Shown in pieces: positions 18,067 through 24,079 of a DNA stretch of 27,251 nucleotides (positions are counted from its first letter, which is position 1; each line of letters starts with the position of its first letter). The notes beneath the pieces are model-generated. The model made no database searches. It worked only from the letters and a program-made list of their open reading frames with translations, and had not been told where the DNA came from. A program made the position numbers and the translations under genes. Source of the stretch: a virus. The stretch is from the IMG/VR virus record IMGVR_UViG_3300044616_001468, positions 1 to 27,251 of that record; one strand, written 5' to 3'.

Positions 18067-18095
18067 TTGATAATTTATGAGTAATAGGCTAGACT
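18067..18095 (+). promoter_or_regulatory. Early promoter, upstream of 18211 gene
   Basis: TTGATA, 17 bp, TAGACT. Confidence 0.45.
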
Positions 18096-18157
18096 TACAT
18101 AGTAAGAAAAAATAAATAAAAGAAAGTCTATCCGCATACGGCGTGTCTAACCGAAAA

Positions 18158-18179
18158 TGTCAGACCCCTATGATAGGAT
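18158..18179 (+). promoter_or_regulatory. TGTCAG-N10-TAGGAT early promoter
   Basis: TGTCAG (18158-18163), 10 bp, TAGGAT (18174-18179), about 32 bp before ATG 18211. Confidence 0.5.
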
Positions 18180-18210
18180 AGAATTATCAACAAAAAGAAA
18201 GAGGCAATAA

Positions 18211-18423
18211 ATGTCCGCAAATGTCTACACTATCGAAAGCCTACTTGTAGGAAAAACTTATCACTCTCGCACACTAAAGGGAGAAATTATCTCAGCAGAA
18301 AAGTCTGATGTCTGGTATGGAACAGATACAGAAAGTTATCGTGTTCAGGTTCGCCCTCACTACTCAGCCCCACTTAATCTAAAAGATACTTATCGTATTC
18401 TCGCAGTAAGGATAAATGACTAA
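18211..18423 (+). CDS. 70-residue beta-rich protein
   Basis: AAGAGG lies 6-7 nt before ATG 18211. L-V-G-K-T-Y-H-S-R-T-L-K-G-E-I-I-S-A and Y-R-V-Q-V-R-P-H-Y suggest a small SH3-like barrel. It shares the theme of a short beta-barrel after a strong promoter with the 21027 and 21303 products. Leads a seven-gene operon. Function unknown. Confidence 0.7.
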   Translation: MSANVYTIESLLVGKTYHSRTLKGEIISAEKSDVWYGTDTESYRVQVRPHYSAPLNLKDTYRILAVRIND

Positions 18424-18590
18424 TGCTAAAAGAATACATTGACGAAAACGAGTTTTATTTAATTAAAGATGAGATGAGATTTTGTTGTGATGAGTCACAA
18501 TTTAAATACACTTGTAAAGCCCACGGCGAGGCTATGGGTTGCTATTACCACGAGTTTGACTATACACAGAATTGCGAGGAACAACACTAA
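18423..18590 (+). CDS. 55-residue Cys/His-rich protein
   Basis: TAATG overlap. F-C-C-D-E-S, Y-T-C-K-A-H-G, G-C-Y-Y-H and N-C-E-E-Q-H give several Cys and His residues that may bind a metal. A TGTGATGAGTCACA near-palindrome lies inside the gene, probably by chance. Function unknown. Confidence 0.65.
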   Translation: MLKEYIDENEFYLIKDEMRFCCDESQFKYTCKAHGEAMGCYYHEFDYTQNCEEQH

Positions 18591-18733
18591 TGGGATACAT
18601 TGAAATTTTTAGAATTGACAACGAGGGCGCAGGTTGGATAGACTTGTCTCAGGCTAATAGCGATGAATTGTTTAATTTAGAGTTAGGCTTACTTAATGAA
18701 GGCGCACTATTTACAACGAAAGAGGCAGAATAA
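18590..18733 (+). CDS. 47-residue acidic protein
   Basis: TAATG overlaps at both ends. M-G-Y-I-E-I-F-R-I-D-N-E-G-A-G-W-I-D-L is a beta hairpin-like start. No motif. Confidence 0.6.
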   Translation: MGYIEIFRIDNEGAGWIDLSQANSDELFNLELGLLNEGALFTTKEAE

Positions 18734-18951
18734 TGGACTATGAATACTTAATCACTTGCCAGTATGACTCAGAGGCACAACCTCATTGGGAACAACGCTA
18801 TGAAAATGAATTTGGCGCATGGGAAAGTTTTTTTCGATTTACTGATTGGGGACTTGCTAACGAATACTCAACAGTTAATCTTTACACTCCAACAGGAAAG
18901 TGTTACACCAAAGTATTTTATCGTGACGGAAGGGTACAGGTAAAAGCATAA
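18733..18951 (+). CDS. 72-residue aromatic-rich protein
   Basis: TAATG overlap. Many Trp/Tyr/Phe residues (H-W-E-Q-R-Y-E-N-E-F-G-A-W-E-S-F-F-R-F). Strands near the end read C-Y-T-K-V-F-Y-R-D-G-R-V-Q-V. Unknown small phage protein. Confidence 0.65.
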   Translation: MDYEYLITCQYDSEAQPHWEQRYENEFGAWESFFRFTDWGLANEYSTVNLYTPTGKCYTKVFYRDGRVQVKA

Positions 18952-19076
18952 TGCCACTATACGAATTTACTACTTTCATAACTATCGAGGCAGATAACGA
19001 AGAAGATGCCGTCCGTTGGTTTGATTGGAAAACCGAAGATTTAGAAACCTATGTCGCAGAAATTGAGGAGAAATAA
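18951..19076 (+). CDS. 41-residue protein, DEED-type
   Basis: TAATG overlap. M-P-L-Y-E-F-T-T-F-I-T-I-E-A-D-N-E-E-D-A resembles the strand-helix segment F-E-L-E-V-T-V...A-R-D-E-E-S-A in the C-terminal half of the 22367-22795 product, so the two may share a fold. Function unknown. Confidence 0.6.
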   Translation: MPLYEFTTFITIEADNEEDAVRWFDWKTEDLETYVAEIEEK

Positions 19077-19078
19077 TA

Positions 19079-19366
19079 ATGGGAAGCGTAACAGCAATTG
19101 GATTAGCAGATAGCGTATTAGATTTAGAAACGCAGTTAGCGTATCACTTACAGGGTAATCACTATCCACCAGTACCACTAAGCATGGTGCAACCTTGCAT
19201 AGATGCTATTGACGCATACTATGATGAGGACTATGACCGATTTATTGCTATGCCTGAAGGCGTATTCTATAAGGGTATGAGTCATGCCCCTGCCCATGCT
19301 ATTGTAGACCAACACCACTTATCATGGTTCATTGACCCAGTAGATAACTATGAAGATGAGGAATAA
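19079..19366 (+). CDS. 95-residue conserved actinophage-type protein
   Basis: Starts M-G-S-V-T-A-I-G-L-A-D-S-V and contains L-A-Y-H-L-Q-G-N-H-Y-P-P-V-P-L-S-M-V and D-A-Y-Y-D-E-D-Y-D-R-F-I-A-M-P-E-G-V. I recall close relatives as hypothetical proteins of actinobacteriophages, which supports the host guess. His-rich C-terminal half (H-A-P-A-H-A-I-V-D-Q-H-H). Function unknown. Confidence 0.7.
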   Translation: MGSVTAIGLADSVLDLETQLAYHLQGNHYPPVPLSMVQPCIDAIDAYYDEDYDRFIAMPEGVFYKGMSHAPAHAIVDQHHLSWFIDPVDNYEDEE

Positions 19367-19367
19367 A

Positions 19368-19610
19368 TTGTCTGATACAATGATTGCTATGGAACTAATT
19401 CACGCTGATGATCTAACACCAAGCCAATTGATGATTGGCGATTTAATTAAAGTTGGTGATGACATTGTTGAAGTTATTTATTTAGAAAGTGATTCAACAG
19501 GAGATAACTATTCAGTAGAAACTCAAAACGAATTTGGTGAAAAAGAAGTTATCTTGTATAGTTATACTGATACAATTCCGTTTTATGTTTTTATTGAAGA
19601 TGAAGAATAG
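19368..19610 (+). CDS. 80-residue acidic beta-rich protein
   Basis: TTG 19368 is chosen because GAGGA lies about 6 nt before it. In-frame ATGs at 19350 (inside the previous gene, no Shine-Dalgarno) and 19380 are alternatives. M-I-G-D-L-I-K-V-G-D-D-I-V-E-V-I-Y-L and a very acidic tail suggest a small SH3/PRC-barrel-like fold. Last gene of its operon. Confidence 0.6.
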   Translation: MSDTMIAMELIHADDLTPSQLMIGDLIKVGDDIVEVIYLESDSTGDNYSVETQNEFGEKEVILYSYTDTIPFYVFIEDEE

Positions 19611-19618
19611 TTAAAGTA

Positions 19619-19644
19619 TTTTTGTGTGCTTCCCCGCACAAAAA
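19619..19644 (+). terminator. Hairpin after 19610 gene
   Basis: TTTTTGTG...CACAAAAA with an inner GTGC-TTCCCC-GCAC option. It lies 9 nt after the stop. The symmetric T/A flanks allow termination from either side. CACGTG follows at 19648. Confidence 0.5.
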
Positions 19645-19668
19645 TGCCACGTGCTACACGTCCCGCCC

Positions 19669-19684
19669 TGTGAGATTTGTCACA
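19669..19684. promoter_or_regulatory. CRP/GlxR-like operator (perfect)
   Basis: TGTGA-GATTTG-TCACA, centred 53.5 bp before the predicted leaderless start at 19730. This is the same distance as at 24804-24819. Confidence 0.65.
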
Positions 19685-19693
19685 GTTTAAGAT

Positions 19694-19723
19694 TTGACAT
19701 TTTTTCCCCATGTATGCTAAGAT
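19694..19723 (+). promoter_or_regulatory. Leaderless early promoter
   Basis: TTGACA (19694-19699), 18 bp, TAAGAT (19718-19723), then 6 nt to ATG 19730. An overlapping TATGCT (19713-19718) is an alternative -10. Confidence 0.55.
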
Positions 19724-19729
19724 TAATTT

Positions 19730-19882
19730 ATGAAGAAAAATCCAGAGGAATTACGCAGGCTTATGGAATTACGCCGTAGCAACGCTGCCTCTGCCGTACC
19801 CTCTAAAAAGAAATATACTCGCAAGGGTAGAAAATGTCAGTCAGAAATGCTACAATTAGATAAACAACAAAAAGGAGAATAG
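19730..19882 (+). CDS. 50-residue basic protein
   Basis: ATG 19730 has no Shine-Dalgarno and lies 6 nt after a -10, so it is predicted to be leaderless. The product is strongly basic (E-E-L-R-R-L-M-E-L-R-R-S-N, K-K-K-Y-T-R-K-G-R-K) and could bind nucleic acid. It is followed by the zinc-ribbon gene after 4 nt. Function unknown. Confidence 0.65.
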   Translation: MKKNPEELRRLMELRRSNAASAVPSKKKYTRKGRKCQSEMLQLDKQQKGE

Positions 19883-19886
19883 CCCC

Positions 19887-20063
19887 ATGGGAAATATCGC
19901 AGATGAATTTTATGATGAATACTACGCAACAACCTGCCCTGAATGTAAAGAAAATGCCGTTGACGCATATGAGGAAAAATGTACTCATTGCTTGCTAGAA
20001 GAAATGTCCGCACACTACAATGAAGACATTGCTCTAGAAATGAGTCTAGGCCTTGACTACTAA
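19887..20063 (+). CDS. 58-residue zinc-ribbon-like acidic protein
   Basis: AAGGAG lies about 10 nt before ATG 19887. T-C-P-E-C-K and K-C-T-H-C-L form a classic two C-x-x-C ribbon. The rest is acidic. It overlaps the Gp88-like gene by 11 nt. Confidence 0.7.
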   Translation: MGNIADEFYDEYYATTCPECKENAVDAYEEKCTHCLLEEMSAHYNEDIALEMSLGLDY

Positions 20064-20787
20064 TACACTTAAACTAAAAAGATCTAAAGACAGAAAGGTC
20101 GCTAATGCCGTCACCTCTAATGGAAAACAAGCAAGTATCGCAAATACCTTTGGCCTACCTGCTGGAAAGGCTTTCTCGTGCCCTGGTGCCACTAGTGTAT
20201 GTGAAAGCGTATGCTACGCAGGAAAACTCGAAAAGGTATTCCCAACCGTAAAGGTTAACCTATTACACAATTGGGCCCTGCTAAAAGACGCAGACTATTT
20301 AACTATGCTTAATCTCATTGCTGAGATGATTGCTGATTTCAAGGCTGATTGTATAAAGAAAGACGCACCTATGCTATTTCGCATTCACTGGGACGGAGAT
20401 TTCTTTAACGATACTTATGCCACTGCCTGGTCCGATGTAATCAAACTTAATCCTGATATTCAATTCTGGGTATACACTCGTGTTAAGTCTGCTGCTCTAA
20501 TCCTTAAAGACATTGAAAACCTATCACTTTACTTTTCTGCTGATAGTGAGAATGTTAAAACTGCCGTTGATCTAAAAATTAATAGCGGTGTTCGCATGGC
20601 ATACCTTGCTAAGAATTTTGCTATCGGTCAAGCCGATGTAAAAGAAATGATTGGTAAGCCTGCTGCTAAGTGTCCTGAGAATAATAAACAAATTCCACTT
20701 ATCTCATCCGCTGGCTCCGCTTGCGTTTCTTGCTCATTGTGTGTATACTCTAAGAGTGACATAATTTTTTCTGCGACTAAGAAATGA
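20053..20787 (+). CDS. Gp88-like protein (PF17338 type)
   Basis: This 244-residue protein starts at TTG 20053 inside the preceding gene end. It shows K-A-F-S-C-P-G-A-T-S-V-C-E-S-V-C-Y-A-G-K (Cys43, 50, 54), a central F-R-I-H-W-D-G-D-F-F and F-W-V-Y-T-R segment, and a C-terminal C-V-S-C-S-L-C cluster. This matches my memory of the Gene product 88 family of actinobacteriophages. The Cys layout and W-D-G-D region recall radical SAM-like TIM barrels, suggesting an iron-sulfur protein, but no biochemical function is established as far as I know. It is the largest gene of its operon. Upstream genes are a basic peptide and a zinc ribbon. Confidence 0.75.
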   Translation: MTTNTLKLKRSKDRKVANAVTSNGKQASIANTFGLPAGKAFSCPGATSVCESVCYAGKLEKVFPTVKVNLLHNWALLKDADYLTMLNLIAEMIADFKADCIKKDAPMLFRIHWDGDFFNDTYATAWSDVIKLNPDIQFWVYTRVKSAALILKDIENLSLYFSADSENVKTAVDLKINSGVRMAYLAKNFAIGQADVKEMIGKPAAKCPENNKQIPLISSAGSACVSCSLCVYSKSDIIFSATKK

Positions 20788-20792
20788 GATAA

Positions 20793-20855
20793 ATGAATTC
20801 CTTGCAATTAATATTTTTATTTTGGTTGTTAATACTTTTATTTTTTCACCAATAA
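20793..20855 (+). CDS. 20-residue hydrophobic peptide inside an inverted repeat
   Basis: A short frame starting M-N-S-L-Q-L-I-F-L-F-W and ending L-L-F-F-H-Q is almost entirely hydrophobic. It sits between inverted arms CCTTGCAATT (about 20801-20810) and AATTGCAAGG (about 20858-20867), which enclose nearly the whole frame. GAGAT is the only Shine-Dalgarno candidate. It could be a type I toxin-like peptide with a structured mRNA or a chance frame in a long-loop hairpin. Confidence 0.35.
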   Translation: MNSLQLIFLFWLLILLFFHQ

Positions 20856-20952
20856 AAATTGCAAGGATCCACGTGGGCAAAACTTTTGGTTTGTCAAGTT
20901 GCGACACGCCTTTAAGATGTGATTAAGGACACACCCCAAAACCCTCCCTTGA

Positions 20953-20982
20953 TTGGCATTTCTGACATTTTTCTGCTAGAAT
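20953..20982 (+). promoter_or_regulatory. Early promoter, upstream of 21027 gene
   Basis: TTGGCA (20953-20958), 18 bp, TAGAAT (20977-20982). TATACT (20983-20988) with CTGACA 15 bp before it is an overlapping alternative. An imperfect TGTGA-N6-ACACA lies at 20918-20933. Confidence 0.45.
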
Positions 20983-21026
20983 TATACTATAAGCAATTAA
21001 CCCCCACAACAGAAAGGCAAGACCCA

Positions 21027-21197
21027 ATGACACTTCACGGATACACTTACCAAATTGGTGATTTATTTACAACCAGCAAGACAGGCGTTACAGGTCGTAT
21101 CGCAGGTTTTACACCAATGTCTAATAAGGTTACCAGAGTTAGTCTAATCTTGGCAAATGGCGCACAACGCCTTGCTATGGTCAAGACAAGCAAATAA
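21027..21197 (+). CDS. 56-residue small beta-barrel-like protein, paralogue A
   Basis: AAAGG lies 9 nt before ATG 21027. M-T-L-H-G-Y-T-Y-Q-I-G-D-L-F-T-T-S-K-T-G-V-T-G-R-I aligns with the next gene product (Y-K-V-G-D-T-F-T-T-Q-K-S-K-V-S-G-V-I), so the pair is a tandem duplication. The pattern suggests a KOW/SH3-like fold that might bind nucleic acid. Monocistronic, with its own promoter. Confidence 0.65.
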   Translation: MTLHGYTYQIGDLFTTSKTGVTGRIAGFTPMSNKVTRVSLILANGAQRLAMVKTSK

Positions 21198-21227
21198 TCT
21201 CACAATGTGAGAAATGTCGAAATGGAT

Positions 21228-21257
21228 TTGACATTTTTATCCCCAAAATGTTATACT
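21228..21257 (+). promoter_or_regulatory. Early promoter, upstream of 21303 gene
   Basis: TTGACA (21228-21233), 18 bp, TATACT (21252-21257). The palindrome TCACA-A-TGTGA (21200-21210) lies upstream. Confidence 0.65.
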
Positions 21258-21302
21258 TAGGTATAACCAAATAACAACCCCTAAACAGAAAAGAGAAACA
21301 AA

Positions 21303-21467
21303 ATGGCAGTAGCAACAGCAACTTACAAAGTCGGAGATACTTTCACGACACAGAAGTCAAAGGTCAGCGGAGTAATCACAGAGATTACACCACAGGCTAA
21401 TGGAAATGTTCGTGTAAAGTTAGATGTAAATGGCGCAACTCGTTATACAACTTGGACGGCTAAGTAA
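21303..21467 (+). CDS. 54-residue small beta-barrel-like protein, paralogue B
   Basis: The purine-rich leader AGAAAAGAGAAAC precedes ATG 21303, as it does for the 21547 and 23027 genes. It shares the G-D-x-F-T-T motif and overall strand pattern with paralogue A. Strong promoter, single gene, and a GAGYA stem-loop after its stop suggest high expression. Confidence 0.65.
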   Translation: MAVATATYKVGDTFTTQKSKVSGVITEITPQANGNVRVKLDVNGATRYTTWTAK

Positions 21468-21483
21468 GTAAATAGTTTATTCC

Positions 21484-21506
21484 TGAGTATGAATTAAAAC
21501 TACTCA
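21484..21506 (+). repeat. GAGYA 3' stem-loop, copy 2
   Basis: TGAGTA, 11-nt loop ending AAAAC, TACTCA. Compared with copy 1 the C-G pair is T-A on both arms, a compensatory change. Confidence 0.65.
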
Positions 21507-21546
21507 ACACCCCCAACTAATACCCCACAAAAGAAAAGAGAAACAA

Positions 21547-21969
21547 ATGGCTAGAGCAAAAGCAATCTCAGTTAAAATCGCAACACCAAAGGTAATCAAG
21601 GCACTAGAAAGCGCACTTTCTAAGTTAGAAAAAGACTTCTCAACACAAGAAGCAAACGAAGCAAAGTATCAGAAGTCACACGAAGCATGGAAAAAGGAAA
21701 TTGGAAAGTGGGCTATTGCTAACTTCTCAAAGGCTGAAAACCTACGCACCAACTATCGTAATTGGAACAACACTCTCAATGTTGATTTCGACATTGTTAC
21801 TAAGGAAGGCACTTTCCCTGCCGAGCCTGAGCGTGAGTTCGAGCAAATCGGTCATCACACTTATCGTGAGTCAAAGAAGGAATTGGAAAACGCAATCCGT
21901 ATTCTTAAAATGACAGATGAGGAAACTGTAAATACTAGCACCTATAATGCGGTTGCTCAGTATCTCTAA
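21547..21969 (+). CDS. 140-residue helical protein
   Basis: Leader AGAAAAGAGAAAC then ATG 21547. It is highly charged and helical (S-A-L-S-K-L-E-K-D-F, H-E-A-W-K-K-E-I-G-K-W), with R-N-W-N-N near the middle. No signal peptide or Cys. It may oligomerise or bind nucleic acid. No promoter is obvious directly upstream, so it may be read from the 21228 promoter past the stem-loop. Confidence 0.65.
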   Translation: MARAKAISVKIATPKVIKALESALSKLEKDFSTQEANEAKYQKSHEAWKKEIGKWAIANFSKAENLRTNYRNWNNTLNVDFDIVTKEGTFPAEPEREFEQIGHHTYRESKKELENAIRILKMTDEETVNTSTYNAVAQYL

Positions 21970-21983
21970 TTAAACCAACAACC

Positions 21984-22006
21984 TGAGTATGTTGATAAAC
22001 TGCTCA
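21984..22006 (+). repeat. GAGYA 3' stem-loop, copy 3
   Basis: TGAGTA, 11-nt loop ending AAAC, TGCTCA (one T-G wobble), 14 nt after a stop codon. Confidence 0.55.
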
Positions 22007-22036
22007 CCCACCCCCACTCAACGAAAAGGATTTAAA

Positions 22037-22189
22037 ATGTATAATTTCACTATCACACAAGGCAAGAAGACTATTCTCCAGTTTACAGATAAGACTGCTA
22101 TCAAGGCTCATGCTATCGTAACTACCGCCAACGAATTGGCTAAGTATAAGAGCCAGCACCTATCGTATACATACCAGTACGCAAAGTAA
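22037..22189 (+). CDS. 50-residue hypothetical protein
   Basis: AAAAGGA lies 6 nt before ATG 22037. M-Y-N-F-T-I-T-Q-G-K-K-T-I-L-Q-F is a strand pair followed by an Ala/Lys helix and a Tyr-rich end. It resembles the beta-start small proteins elsewhere in the region. Function unknown. Confidence 0.65.
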   Translation: MYNFTITQGKKTILQFTDKTAIKAHAIVTTANELAKYKSQHLSYTYQYAK

Positions 22190-22270
22190 TTAGACTTCGC
22201 CAGGCTGATTAGGGCGATCATATAAATACTATAGAGCCAGTTCACACCAACTGCAAGAAGTGTAACTACC

Positions 22271-22292
22271 TGAGTATGTATCAAAACTGCTC
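22271..22292 (+). repeat. GAGYA 3' stem-loop, copy 4
   Basis: GAGTA, 11-nt loop ending AAAAC, TGCTC, about 80 nt after the stop at 22189 and just before the next promoter. Confidence 0.5.
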
Positions 22293-22305
22293 CCCGCAAG
22301 GGCCC

Positions 22306-22335
22306 TTGACAAATGTCAGTGGCACCCAGTACAAT
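22306..22335 (+). promoter_or_regulatory. Early promoter with internal TGTCAG
   Basis: TTGACA (22306-22311), 18 bp, TACAAT (22330-22335). TGTCAG (22314-22319) is exactly 10 bp before the -10. Confidence 0.65.
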
Positions 22336-22366
22336 TGAATTAACCAACTAACAGAAAGAGGCCCCC

Positions 22367-22795
22367 ATGGACCAAACAGAAACATCAGTAACAGTAATAC
22401 CAAACACAACACAGGAATTCCTTCAGTCTCAAATTAAAATCAAGGATGAGCGCATTGCTCAACTTGAGGACCACATTCAAAAAGTAACTCAGCGCTCATA
22501 TGCAGATTCTGCAGAGCGTAACCGTATTACAGAAGATATGCAGACATGGACTCTCTCAGCGCTTGAGAGTGGAACAATTAATGAGTCAGAAGCAGAAGAG
22601 ATTGCGGAAATCGTTGGATTCGAATTAACGAAAGAATTCGAATTAGAAGTTACAGTTATGTATTCAGTCACCGTTAATGCTCGTGATGAAGAGTCTGCAC
22701 AGAATGTAATTCACGATATTGATTTTGATACCGTTCAATACGACTCAGATAATATTTCTTGGTTGTCATCCAGTGTTGACAGAATAGATATTTAG
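22367..22795 (+). CDS. 142-residue coiled-coil protein
   Basis: GAAAGAGG lies 5 nt before ATG 22367. A Thr-rich start is followed by a coiled coil (about 20-50: S-Q-I-K-I-K-D-E-R-I-A-Q-L-E-D-H-I) and a C-terminal strand-helix domain (F-E-L-E-V-T-V-M-Y-S-V-T-V-N-A-R-D-E-E-S-A) shared with the 41-residue 18951 product. Similar two-part proteins occur in actinophages. Function unknown. Confidence 0.7.
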   Translation: MDQTETSVTVIPNTTQEFLQSQIKIKDERIAQLEDHIQKVTQRSYADSAERNRITEDMQTWTLSALESGTINESEAEEIAEIVGFELTKEFELEVTVMYSVTVNARDEESAQNVIHDIDFDTVQYDSDNISWLSSSVDRIDI

Positions 22796-22816
22796 TAGGG
22801 GGCTACTAAAGGACCT

Positions 22817-22841
22817 GAGCATGTCTCTACATAAACTGCTC
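22817..22841 (+). repeat. GAGYA 3' stem-loop, copy 5
   Basis: GAGCA, 15-nt loop ending AAAC, TGCTC, 21 nt after a stop. It is the only copy with a longer loop. Confidence 0.5.
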
Positions 22842-22874
22842 TCTCATTATTCCGTGAAAAATTCCACGTGGGGC

Positions 22875-22894
22875 TTATCCACAGGTTATCCACA
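22875..22894. promoter_or_regulatory. Tandem perfect DnaA boxes
   Basis: TTATCCACA twice (22875-22883 and 22886-22894), same orientation, 11 bp apart from start to start, i.e. on one face of the helix. CCACGTGG (22864-22871) lies directly upstream. Confidence 0.65.
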
Positions 22895-22966
22895 TGATCA
22901 AGATCACATTGTGATTTACGATACAGTTACGAAATGCCCCAATTGTCCCATGCTTACTTATACGAT

Positions 22967-22995
22967 TTGACTTTGTCAGTCCACCCATGTATACT
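22967..22995 (+). promoter_or_regulatory. Strong promoter of DUF932-like gene
   Basis: TTGACT (22967-22972), 17 bp, TATACT (22990-22995), with TGTCAG (22974-22979) exactly 10 bp before the -10. Confidence 0.7.
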
Positions 22996-23026
22996 TAGAT
23001 TAACAACAACAGAAAAGAGAAAACTC

Positions 23027-24043
23027 ATGGCACATGACCTAGAAACACAAAACGGAAAAGCATCATTCGCATCTTTCCGTGAACCTGCTTGGCATGGATT
23101 GGGTACAGTCTTTACAGAAGAAAAATCTACATCAGAGATGCTGGCTGCTGCTAGTCTTAATGGTTGGAATGTTCGTCTTGAAGATTTGGAAACCCCTTCA
23201 CATTTAACAAGCGACAAGGCGTACCAATACGTTTTGCGTACTAACCCAACAGATAATTCTCAGACCGACATTCTTGGTGTCGTTGGTGAGCGTTACCATG
23301 TTTTACAGAATGAAGATTTATTTTCATTTGGCGATAACATTCTAGATGGTGGTGGTCGTTGGGAAACGGCTGGCTCAATCAAGGGTGGTCGTGTTGTATT
23401 CGGTGCGTTAGCACTAGAGCGAGAAACAGTTCTTGACCCTAGCGGTGTTGCCGATAAGGTAAAGACTTATTTGCTCATCAACACATCACACGATGGCTCA
23501 ATCGCTATTCAAGCAAGCATCACGCCAGTTCGTGTTGTATGCGCTAACACTCTTAACCTTGCGCTTGGTTCAATCAAGAAAAAGAATGGCATCAAGCAAT
23601 CATTCAAGATTCGTCACACACAAACAGCAAGCGGTAAGGTTGCTATTGCTCGTGAAACTCTTGGCATGGCTAATAAGTACATGGACGAATTTGACATCAT
23701 GGCTAAGGCAATGATTGAGAAAGAAGTCACTGCTCTTGATTTCAACAAAATTATTCTTGCTGCTTATCCTAAGCCAGAAACAGATGCTAAGGGTTCACTA
23801 AAGAAGTGGGAAAATAAAGTTGATGTCATTAACGACATTTACACAGGCGAGTTTAACGGAATGATTGCGGGTAATTCATGGGGTGCTTTCAATGCGCTAA
23901 CTGAACGCCTTGATTGGTATCGTTCTGCTCGTGGTGGTTCTAACGAATCCATTCTCGCATCAGCATCAGGATTTGACCCTGCGATTAACGCAGAAAAAAA
24001 TCGTTTGCTAAAAGTTGTACAAAATGTTATGTCTTTAGCATAA
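23027..24043 (+). CDS. DUF932/TIGR03299-like phage-plasmid protein
   Basis: ATG 23027 follows the AGAAAAGAGAAAAC leader. An upstream in-frame start at 22934 would run through the promoter. The 338-residue product has the family start (A-S-F-R-E-P-A-W-H-G-L-G-T-V-F), then G-E-R-Y-H-V-L-Q-N-E-D-L-F-S-F, S-H-D-G-S-I-A-I-Q-A-S-I-T-P-V-R-V-V-C-A-N-T-L and a helical C-terminal part, as expected of the full-length family (about 300-370). The family is common on phages and plasmids; a role in DNA or RNA handling is suspected but unproven. It has the strongest-looking promoter of the window and paired DnaA boxes upstream, suggesting abundant early expression. Confidence 0.85.
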   Translation: MAHDLETQNGKASFASFREPAWHGLGTVFTEEKSTSEMLAAASLNGWNVRLEDLETPSHLTSDKAYQYVLRTNPTDNSQTDILGVVGERYHVLQNEDLFSFGDNILDGGGRWETAGSIKGGRVVFGALALERETVLDPSGVADKVKTYLLINTSHDGSIAIQASITPVRVVCANTLNLALGSIKKKNGIKQSFKIRHTQTASGKVAIARETLGMANKYMDEFDIMAKAMIEKEVTALDFNKIILAAYPKPETDAKGSLKKWENKVDVINDIYTGEFNGMIAGNSWGAFNALTERLDWYRSARGGSNESILASASGFDPAINAEKNRLLKVVQNVMSLA

Positions 24044-24054
24044 CAAAAAATCCT

Positions 24055-24075
24055 GAGCAAGATTTAAAACTGCTC
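24055..24075 (+). repeat. GAGYA 3' stem-loop, copy 6 (abuts tRNA)
   Basis: GAGCA, 11-nt loop ending AAAAC, TGCTC, ending 4 nt before the tRNA 5' end. It may be part of the tRNA precursor. Confidence 0.6.
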
Positions 24076-24079
24076 GCAT

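Larger units (their letters stand above)
17901..18210. other. Composite intergenic regulatory block
   Basis: This 310-bp gap holds the GAGYA stem-loop (17909-17933), CACGTG (17940-17945), two tandem DnaA boxes (17950-17970), a perfect TGTGA-N6-TCACA (18010-18025), promoter TTGATA-N17-TAGACT (18067-18095), a CGGCGTGTC element (18139-18147) and a TGTCAG-type promoter (18158-18179). No gene is seen. Confidence 0.65.

Noticed and set aside
18493-18508. TGTGA-N4-TCACA near-palindrome as a sixth operator
   Set aside because: It has a 4-bp spacer and lies inside a gene far from any promoter, so it is probably a chance match.
22108-22347. Minus-strand frame of about 79 codons in the gap before 22367
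   Set aside because: It overlaps a plus-strand gene, a GAGYA stem-loop and a strong promoter, with no start signals of its own.
22934-23026. Longer N-terminus for the DUF932-like protein
   Set aside because: The extension would be translated through the -35/-10 promoter; the family start fits ATG 23027.
17909-24075. GAGYA stem-loops as ordinary rho-independent terminators
   Set aside because: None is followed by a T run, stems are only 5-6 bp, and loop sequence is conserved, which intrinsic terminators do not require.
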